From Pomphorhynchus laevis (lineage: Eukaryota > Acanthocephala > Palaeacanthocephala > Echinorhynchida > Pomphorhynchidae), in assembly GCA_012934845.2 (NCBI GenBank), contig WNNJ02002097.1, positions 124,001 through 188,000 of the forward strand: 64,000 bases of DNA, written 5' to 3'. A program made the position numbers and the translations under genes. Positions 57,239-64,000 of this stretch are shown in pieces. The stretch's first letter is position 1. Each line of letters begins with the position of its first letter. The notes under the pieces were generated by a model. It saw only the letters and a program-made list of their open reading frames with translations. It was not told the DNA's origin and searched no databases.

Positions 57239-57311
<73 letters not shown>
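57239..57311. repeat. (TA)n array at 5' side of Penelope element 1
   Basis: About 36 TA units; LINE B3 coding sequence resumes directly after. Confidence 0.95.
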
Positions 57312-57313
<2 letters not shown>

Positions 57314-58505
57314 CGCAAACTCTATCCACATGTCCAATATGCTTACCGATCTCATTACTTTATTGAGTTGGTCCTTCACCAAGTTTTCTCCGACTTTATT
57401 CTTGCTCGTGATTAGAAACTTTGCGGTGTCGTTATTTTACTCGACTTTTCAGCGTTTGACATTGTTGACCACTCTTTCCTCTTTTATCGCTTTCACCACA
57501 ACTATGGATTTTTTCTGCACTGTTTCCTAGTTCTCTTCTGATCCTTCTGATCGATCTGTCTATGCACATTCCAATGCGTCTTTCTTTAAATATCCCTCTC
57601 TGCTGTGGCGTTCCTCAAGGTTCTGTTCGCGGATCAATTATTTTCTTTCTTTTCCTTGGTGATCTCTTCAGCATTACGTGTGACTATAACTTCCGCATCA
57701 TACAATATGCTGATGATATTATCATTTATTCTCATTATCATGTTCATCTTATAGATGATCTCTCCACCTCTTCTAAGAGTTATCTTCTCCCCATCTCCAA
57801 GCATATTTCCTCGCTTCGTTTATATCTTAACCATTCCAATTCTAAAATCATATGAGTTATCCCTTCATTTCTTTCAGTCTCTCCTTCCTAGTAATTTCTT
57901 AATTCGATCGTTTTTTATTGCCACTTTCTTTGAAGTTCACTTCCACATATCTTTTTCTTTTGATCCCTTCGTTATCGACAAAACCCATTGCAATCTCCTA
58001 CTATGGGACCTTTGTTGTTTCAGTACCTCGCTTGATTTTAACTCCCGCTACCCTCTTATCTTCAGTATTTTGCTTCCTAAGATTGACAATTGCCTCAATC
58101 TTTTTTGCTTTCTTTAGTAAATGATCTCTTATTCCTCTCCAGCGCTTTTTAAATTCCGCCGTGAGTATTCTCTTTCGCCTCCGCAATTTTGATCACATCT
58201 CCTCTTGCCACTCTAAACTCAATAGCTGAGAATGAAAAACCGCATACTATTCCGTATATGTTATATCGCTTATCTACCAATCTCCTCAAACTCGCCTTCT
58301 TATCTGCATCTTCCTATCTTTACCGAATCCCGCCTCACCCCATAAATCTTCGTTCATTGACGCTCTTCTCCTCCATGTTCCGTCATTTTCCTCAAACAGT
58401 GCCGAAAGTCTCTTTTTATTACAGCTCATCTCTGAAATAAACTTGCTTCTGACATCCGCTCAATCGCCTCTTTTTCATCCTTCAAGCACAATCTCCGCTA
58501 TTTTT
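57312..58505 (+). mobile_element. LINE B3, 3' part: RT
   Basis: RT reading resumes right after the TA array: LYPHVQYAYRSHY, then LLDFSAFDIVDHS, CGVPQGSVRGSIIFFLFLGD and IQYADDIIIYSHYH (57,600-57,740). The C-terminal region continues in shifting frames to about 58,500 (LLLHVP, SDIRSIASFSSFKHN). Together with the 5' part it is one element interrupted by Penelope element 1. Confidence 0.75.
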
Positions 58506-58509
58506 CCTT

Positions 58510-59490
58510 AATATTTGATTCAATTATTCCCACTTTTAAAATGTCCCACACTCCCACACATCAACAGCAACCTATTAACATTGACCATACGTTCGCTCTT
58601 TGTTTGTCTTCATTTGTAATTTGTGATTTAGTAGACTTATAAGTAGATGTATATCCACAGTAGTTGCTTTAATAAATCTAATAATTGATTTATAATATTA
58701 ATAAATTTAATAATTGATTCAATTATTCCCACTTTTTAAAATGCTCCAAACTTCCAGTATCAACATCAACCTATTGATATTTACCATACTTTCGCACTTT
58801 GTTTATTTCAGTTTTAAACGTTTTTAATTTGTAATTTAATGAACTTGTATGTGGATTTATATCCACAATCTTCTTTTTCCCCGCGTATTCCCGCTCAATT
58901 GCAGAGTCCGCTGCTTATGCTCAGTCCCCTATATTTGATCCGATCTAGATCATATTCTTGATTCGCATTGACGGCCTTCACACAATTTGAGTGAAGATCG
59001 CAGGCGTCGCCTACGGGGGACGTCCTAGTTGTAGGATTTAAATATTGTGTTGGCATTTGTACGTTAGATTTTATGACGGTGTTTATTCCTATTGCCCGAT
59101 CTGTAGTTAAGACATTCCACTAGGGACCACAGTTATCGGCGGTGGGCCTTATCGAATGTGCAATCAAGCAAATCTTCCTTGCCTGGCAACATGTGACAGT
59201 TCTTAATAGATAGCGGAGCATGGATTTGTCATGTGACAGTGCTGTCCATTTTGGATTTGTGTTTTTATAGACTAGGAGCCATCCCAGTTCCACCACACGA
59301 TGACACCGCCGCTAATTGTCCTAAACTGTTTATTCGATCAGTAGTCTGGCTTATTTCACAGATTTCCTTTATATCTAAAGAATTTTCCCTATATGCAACC
59401 TGGTAACGCGTTCGGCAGCATCTACAAAACCCCGAGGATGTATATCCACAGCAGCCGTATCAATAAACTTGTATCTGTATCTAAATTACA
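58510..59490 (+). repeat. Repeat X copy 2, uninterrupted, preceded by a partial unit
   Basis: 58,510-58,680 and 58,690-58,880 are two versions of a 170-bp unit: CAATTATTCCCACTTTTAAA, ACCATAC, TTTGTAATTT, and hairpin ATGTATATCCACAG or GTGGATTTATATCCAC, the first followed by TTTAATAAA. The second continues into a 0.6-kb segment (CCGCTGCTTATGCTCAGTCC, GGGACCACAG, GGCGGTGGGCCTTAT) and ends with GAGGATGTATATCCACAGCA and CAATAAACTTGTATCTG. It matches the interrupted copy at 18,695-18,834 plus 23,391-23,985. The first unit also follows LINE B3 RT, so it may be that LINE's 3' region. Confidence 0.8.
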
Positions 59491-59985
59491 CATTGAGACT
59501 TAACCACTTTTGACTTATTAATTATCTTATTTTAAAGAATAAAAACATGCATGCTAAGTAATATACTTTCGTAATATCTAAAAGAATTCAAACTATAACC
59601 TAAGTTTTAATCGTTCTAAATAAAATTGATAATGTCTTGCATTCAATACGATCCATATTAATCAAGTTCCGTAACAATTCTTATATCTATTTTATAAGGC
59701 TTAACTCGTATAAAGAGTCAACTCTCTTAACTCTTATATAAAGAGTCTTAACGACTTTTATTGCCATTAATTTTTATTGAGCTGTTTCCGCCTATAGTTT
59801 AATAGTTGAATTTATTTTACTATTTTGAACACTCAATATAACACTGGTTTTGATCGTCGATAATCATAGTATGTAGATATAGACATGATTCGGAAAATAG
59901 TGGTATCATGAAATGAACATGAATGAGCGGTCGTAACTGAGTTGTTTAAAATGACTAGCAATTCAAAAGACACATTTTCCGCTCT
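59491..59985. other. AT-rich stretch, no feature seen
   Basis: There is no ORF or repeat that I can assign. Confidence 0.5.
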
Positions 59986-60180
59986 TTTTGTTCCTCAATA
60001 ATTAATTTAAGTATTTCCACTTTTTAAACTGTCCCACCCTTCCACACATCAACATTAGCCTATTGACATTAACCATACTTTTGTTCTCTTTATTTTTTTG
60101 TAAAACTGTAAATTTGTAATCTAGTAACCAACTTGTAATCAACTTTTAAATGGATCCACAATAGCCACTGCTCTGAATTC
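59986..60180 (+). repeat. Repeat X, isolated 3' unit
   Basis: TTTCCACTTTTTAAACTGTCCCACCCTTCCACACATCAACA type sequence (about 190 bp) matches the 170-bp unit at 58,510. The hairpin is decayed (AATGGATCCACAAT). Confidence 0.7.
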
Positions 60181-60494
60181 TGATATTAAAAGTTTTGATG
60201 TTTGTTATCCAAACTTTTCGATAATATAGTGATGAAGTACTAAATACTAAACTATTAATGTCCCATTAAATTATTTGTTGACACTGCACGTGGCCTATAC
60301 ATAAACCAAAAACAGTACGCTACATTTCAGTGTTGGTTATTTGATTTAAAATACACTGATTTAATTTAAAATGATTTTAATAAAATTTGCAAATTTTAAT
60401 ATTTATAAATAATTTTAATAAAATGGGCGGGAAAAGTAGGTCATTTGTATATAATCTTATATAATTATTTATTATTTATCTTTAATTTATTTAT

Positions 60495-60595
60495 ATATTC
60501 TGATTGAAGGAATCGGGAAGTCGAAACAGCATAAACTGGCTCTATGCTGTATCAACTTTTAAGTTTTATCAGTAGGGGCTTCTGTACAACTGGAT
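60495..60595 (-). ncRNA. Hammerhead-like copy A (Penelope-2 associated)
   Basis: Minus strand: CTGATAA (60572-60566), stem II AACTT..AAGTT, GATAC in place of GAAAC, stem III ACAGCATA/TATGCTGT (perfect), TTC, then CTTCCCGATTCC. The core bases have two changes, but stem II pairs with bases different from copy B. It forms the left arm of an inverted repeat with copy B. Confidence 0.5.
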
Positions 60596-60690
60596 TGAAG
60601 TGAACCATACTGATTAGACTCAAAGGTCGAAACAGCATAGAGTTAGTTTATAATGTTTAGTCTTCCCGATTTCTTCAATCAGAATAGAAA
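60590..60690 (+). ncRNA. Hammerhead-like copy B (Penelope-2 associated)
   Basis: CTGATTA (60610-60616), stem II GAC-TCAAAG-GTC (60617-60628), GAAAC (60629-60633), stem III AGCATA with a decayed partner (TATAAT), GTT, then AGTCTTCCCGATT. Only one base of the first box departs from consensus. Confidence 0.5.
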
Positions 60691-60834
60691 TTGGCGGGAA
60701 AAGTGGGTCATTTGTATATAATCTTATATTATTATTTATTATTTATCTTTATTTTTATTTATATATCGTATAAAATACATATACTCAGTTACCTGAACTG
60801 ATTTCTTAAGTAACAATATTGGAAGAGCTTCTGA

Positions 60835-61235
60835 TTAAACATCAATTAAAACTACTTTTAATTTAAATCGTAAAGATGACATATTTAAATTTACAAGAAA
60901 CATATTTTTGCATGAGCATTCATGCATACCATATAATATAAAAATATACTATAATAATAGTATAATAGTAAAAATATATTTAGTAAAAATATACTAAAAT
61001 AATATTTTATTATTTATAAATAATGAAATTTTAAGAATTGCAACAATTTATAACGATATTGGCTGCAAAATCATTTAAATAATTTAATATATGCATATTT
61101 TAAACTAGGTTACTATAAAAATACCATCAAACAGAAAATAGTAAAATATATAAATCAACACAATATTATTAAAAATAAATTTAAAATCATTGGCGGGAAA
61201 TTTTTATGGATTGATAATAAATAATATACTTTTTA
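60835..61235 (+). mobile_element. Penelope-like element 2, 3' fragment, plus strand
   Basis: Codes in broken frames for the end of the protein seen at 62,511-63,906: NRKDDIFKFTRNIFLHEHSC, CIPYNIK, NEILRIATIYNDIG, KQKIVKYINQHN and GKFLWIDNK before the stop. An AT-rich insertion lies near 60,945-61,020. It is 5'-truncated and in inverted orientation to the main copy. Confidence 0.8.
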
Positions 61236-61261
61236 TTAGAATAAGATACTATATAATCAAA

Positions 61262-61475
61262 TTCCATCAGAGGAAATACATCATTAGCATATATTTGGCC
61301 CCGCTGCTATGTTGGGTCGAGTAATAGTTGTCGTAATCTGATAGCATAGCAGTTCACTCTGATGGCCTTCATCAGAAGAAATACGTCATTAGCACGTGTG
61401 TGGCTCCGCTTATGTGTTGGGTCGAGGAATAGGGGCCGGAACCTGATAGCATATCAGTTCCTCCTGATGATCTCT
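61262..61475 (+). repeat. Tandem pair of a 105-bp structured motif after Penelope-2 3' end
   Basis: Units at 61,265-61,367 and 61,368-61,470 share CATCAGAGGAAATACATCAT, TTGGCCCCGCTGCTATG, GTTGGGTCGAG, CTGATAGCATAGCAGTTC and TCTGATGG or CCTGATGA. Each starts and ends with sequences that can pair (ATCAGAGG with CTCTGAT). A third copy follows the other Penelope-2 copy at 62,363-62,477 on the minus strand, so this is the element's 3' untranslated part. Confidence 0.7.
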
Positions 61476-61499
61476 AATTCTTATTCTGATACATCGTCT

Positions 61500-62020
61500 G
61501 TTATTTATTAGTCAATTCATAAAAATAACGTTTATTTTAAATTTCAATTTTAAATTTTAACTTTATATAAGTTATATGAAATCTTATATAAAATTATAAG
61601 TTATATAAAATCTTGTATAACAATTATTAATTATTTATAATTATTTATAATGTTTTAATTTTATTTAATTATTTGAATTTTATTTAACATTTATTTGTTA
61701 TTTAATTATATAATTAAATTTTCTTATTTATTAATAATATAATATAAAATACGTAGACTCAGTTAACTGATTTGATCACAAACAGTAATAATTCGATATG
61801 TCTGTCCAGACACCCTACACTAACTGGTACCGAAAATAAACGGGCAAAATAGTTTGACTGTTCTCATAACACCTTAACTTCAGTGTTTGTGAGAATCGAT
61901 GGAATCGATGATATTATCATTAATGATTTTATCATTTTACCATAATATTATCAGTGTAATTATAATTTCAAGTACATGAATTGTACTAGAAGAACTTCAT
62001 GAGCTGTCTAGGAGTGCTGC
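61500..62020. other. AT-rich stretch between Penelope-2 pieces
   Basis: Mostly ATTTAATTATTT-type sequence. ATACGTAGACTCAGTTAACTGA near 61,750 resembles ATACATATACTCAGTTACCTGA near 60,776, so this also belongs to the repeated Penelope-2 flank. Confidence 0.45.
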
Positions 62021-62024
62021 ACTT

Positions 62025-62135
62025 TAATCCAGTTGTGAAGCAGCCTCTTACTGATGAGACTCAAAATTCTCAACAGCATAGATTTAGTTTATGCTATTTG
62101 AGTCTTCCCAATTCCGTCAATAAGAATATATTATT
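62025..62135 (+). ncRNA. Hammerhead-like copy C (Penelope-2 associated)
   Basis: CTGATGA (62051-62057) is intact. Stem II is damaged and the GAAAC box reads CAACA. Stem III AGCATA/TATGCT is kept, followed by ATTTGAGTCTTCCC. The flanks align with copies A and B, including TTAATCCAGTTGT upstream and CAATAAGAATATA downstream. Confidence 0.45.
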
Positions 62136-62359
62136 GTTTTTATTATATTTTAATCAATACGAAAATTGCGCTGTCGAATAAGTTTTATCGCTTACCAAAC
62201 TTATAAAATTTCTATTAAGTAATTGTATTAAACAATAGAATATGTAGATATTTATAACTTTTAATCAATCAAAAGTAGGTCATTTGTATATAATCTCTAA
62301 TAATTATTTATTATTTATCTTTATTTTTATTTATCATAATAAGAATTAGACGTATCATA

Positions 62360-62480
62360 ATAAGAATTAAAGGTCATCAGGAGGAACTGCTATGCTATCA
62401 GGTTTCGGCCCCTAACTCCTCTACCCAACATAGCAGCGGGGCCAAATACAAGCTAATGATGTATTTCCTCTGATAAAACT
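62360..62480 (-). repeat. Third copy of the structured 3' motif
   Basis: Minus strand: ATCAGAGGAAATACATCATT, GGCCCCGCTGCTATG, GAGGAGTTAGGGGCCGAAAC, CATAGCAGTTCCTCCTGATGA. GGCCCC can pair with GGGGCC, and CTGCTATG with CATAGCAG, in crossing order. Confidence 0.7.
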
Positions 62481-62510
62481 ATCTAGTATCTTATTCTAAT
62501 ACAAAGTATA

Positions 62511-63906
62511 TTATTTATTATCCATCCATAAAAATTTGCCACTTAAGAGTTTAAATTTATTCTTTATATTATTGTGTTGATTTATATATTTTACTATTTT
62601 CTGCTTGATGTTATTTTTATAAAAACCTAGTTTAAAATATGTATCTATTAAATTATTTAAATGATTTTGAAGAAAGCCAATATCATTATATATTGTTGCA
62701 ATTCTTAAAATTTCATTATTTAATGTATTGTATTTTATATTATATGGTATGCATGAATGCTCATGCACAAATGTTTCTTGTAAATTTAAATATGTCATCT
62801 TTACGATATAAATTAATAGTAGTTTTTGTTAATGTTAATTTAATGTTCATATCTAGATATACACCTTCTTTATCATTAATATTGGTTTTGTTAAGAATAA
62901 GGCTTTCTGGATAAATGTGCTCACTAATTGAATAAAAATTATTAGAATTAAATACACATATATCATCAATGTATCGAAACATATATTTCATATATTTATA
63001 TTGTTTAGATTTAGTTTTTACACAGTTATGAACAAATTCATATTCTATAAAGCTTAAAAACAAGTCAGCTATAATTGGGCTACTATTACCACCCATTGGA
63101 ACACCTTTTACTTGTTTAAATATAGATGTCCCTACTTTTAAATAATTTTGATTTATCAAAATATTTAAGGATTCTATTAATTCAATTGTATCCATATATT
63201 TATATTTACTTGATGGTTTAATTTTTGTTAGATAGGCGTTATAATTATTATAACATATATATGTATATCTTTTTCCGAATATAAGATTAATTAATTTTAC
63301 TAACGCTTCTTTAATATCTACTAAATCTAGATTTGTATAAAGCGTACTTAAATTGTATGTATTTATATTCTGAAAATTTATTCCTTTCGTCTGTTCTAAA
63401 AATTCTTTTGTAGAATTAATACTGAAATAGTGTTTTATACCAGTATTAATTTCGATTACCTTGCAATATTTTTTAAAGTGTGCTTTAATTACTTCAAGTG
63501 TTTTATTCATATAGACAGAAAGTGGTTTTAATGTACATTTAAACGCACTACATATGAACCTAGGTTTTATTGGATTTTTATGTAATTTTGGATTCCAATA
63601 TAGTATAGGTATAGTTTTATTATCTGATTCAACCTTTATCCCCTTTTTATACATTATAGAACAGTGACTTGTAATAATTGTTTCTAAACTCAACTCACTA
63701 CGTTCATATGTTGGATTTACATTTAAATCATTAGAATTAACCTCTTTCACTAGTATATCATAATAAAGCTTTTTGCATTTGAAGACAAAGTTATTACTAG
63801 CTTTATCAATAGTTGTTATTATATAGTTATCCTTTAATTTAGCAAGTTCTTTATACATATCTTTATTAATTTTATCTTTTCTTTTATAATTGTTTGTTAT
63901 TTTCAT
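62511..63906 (-). pseudogene. Penelope-2 reverse transcriptase
   Basis: 381 codons (63906-62761) then a shift into a 95-codon frame (62798-62511). Motifs: IPILYWNPKLHKNPIKPRFI, TYNLSTLYTNLDLVDIKEAL (motif A), QVKGVPMGGNSSPIIADLFL (B), MFRYIDDICVFN (C), YLDMNIKLTL, LYRKDDIFKF. The C terminus reads EHSCIPYNIKYN, NEILRIATIYND and GKFLWMDNK, stop. This is the Penelope-like group with GIPMG-NC-PL-ADLF and KRDDF signatures. The shift, near 62,770, is a two-base loss relative to the plus-strand fragment at 60,900. No nuclease domain follows the RT; if there is one it must be N-terminal, outside the window. The codons before M at 63906 are also open in part, so the true start is unknown. Confidence 0.8.
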
Positions 63907-64000
63907 TTTATTTTTAATTTTATCAAATATATAATCTTTCCAAATTTTTATCTTAGATATATTCGAGCTTTCACTATTAATCAGCTTACTAAAGTAATCA
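62511..64000 (-). mobile_element. Penelope-like element 2, RT without C-terminal GIY-YIG; runs off the window
   Basis: An RT-coding retroelement whose C-terminal end is in the window and whose start lies beyond 64,000 or is lost. It differs from element 1 in motifs and in ending soon after RT. Terminal repeats and hammerhead-like copies A-C surround its two copies. Confidence 0.82.

Larger units (their letters stand above)
54216..57311 (-). mobile_element. Penelope-like element 1 (GIY-YIG type), flanked by (TA)n
   Basis: A retroelement with RT and a C-terminal GIY-YIG nuclease, on the minus strand, interrupting LINE B3 RT. It lies between (TA)n arrays at 54,216-54,274 and 57,239-57,311. N-terminal region at 56,789-56,466 and GLNFALTP near 56,440; RT at 56,101-55,420; nuclease to 54,426. 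A hammerhead-like motif lies in the 3' end (54,326-54,360). Several frameshifts make this copy non-functional. Confidence 0.88.
60420..60780. repeat. Direct repeats GGCGGGAAAAGT...ATAATCTTATA
   Basis: GGCGGGAAAAGTAGGTCATT and about 60 more bases occur at about 60,424 and 60,692, with a third partial copy at about 62,270. They bracket the inverted pair of hammerhead-like sequences and precede the Penelope-2 fragment, so they look like part of that element's terminal repeats. Confidence 0.7.

Noticed and set aside
57105-57530. Plus-strand ORF of 141 residues with a long YIYIYI run
   Set aside because: Translation of the (TA)n array and LINE B3 sequence; no protein is implied.
1-64000. tRNA genes
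   Set aside because: I found no pair of A- and B-box sequences with a cloverleaf around them.

Overview
The window looks like AT-rich, repeat-dense nuclear DNA from an invertebrate animal. The evidence is one spliced host gene with GT-AG introns, a mix of metazoan retroelements (CR1/L2-like and I/Jockey-like LINEs, Penelope-like elements, a Ty3/Gypsy fossil), a Tc1/mariner-IS630-type DNA transposon, and no bacterial operon structure. I cannot name the species. All family assignments were made by eye from protein motifs.

Layout. 1-7.4 kb: 5' exons of a minus-strand host gene (SAS10/UTP3-like ribosome-biogenesis factor) whose first intron holds an inverted pair of hammerhead-ribozyme-like sequences. 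8.55-10.6 kb: a satellite of about 312 bp per unit, with two units inverted. 11.8-12.3 kb: the C-terminal nuclease-like piece of an RT-associated mobile-element protein. 12.5-16.1, 24.2-27.9 and 48.9-52.6 kb: three copies of one I/Jockey-type LINE (family E), with two 3' fragments at 28.1 and 33.1 kb. 18.8-23.4 kb: CR1/L2-like LINE B copy 1, inserted in repeat X; an unfilled copy of X lies at 58.7-59.5 kb. 29.2-31.4 kb: a LINE RT fragment and a broken Ty3/Gypsy fossil. 31.4-32.5 kb: a foldback element, a second hammerhead-like locus flanked by direct repeats, and TA-rich DNA. 35.2-45.3 kb: a multi-level nest. LINE C is split in its endonuclease by LINE B copy 2, which is in turn split by a DDE transposon with 22-bp repeat arrays and by a truncated LINE D. 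45.4-48.2 kb: LINE F remains. 52.8-58.5 kb: degenerate LINE B3 split by a GIY-YIG Penelope-like element bounded by (TA)n. 60.4-64 kb: a second kind of Penelope-like element, an inverted 3' fragment of it, three related hammerhead-like sequences and a repeated pseudoknot-like motif.

How it fits together. Almost everything except the host gene is self-copying or copied DNA, and the nesting gives a relative order of insertion: LINE C before LINE B2, and B2 before the DNA transposon and LINE D; repeat X before LINE B1; LINE B3 before Penelope element 1. The most unusual theme is a set of hammerhead-type cores (CTGANGA, a short stem, GAAA) at seven or more places. Two are inside a host intron and several are tied to Penelope-like elements. 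One set of three copies keeps its stem II pairing despite different bases.
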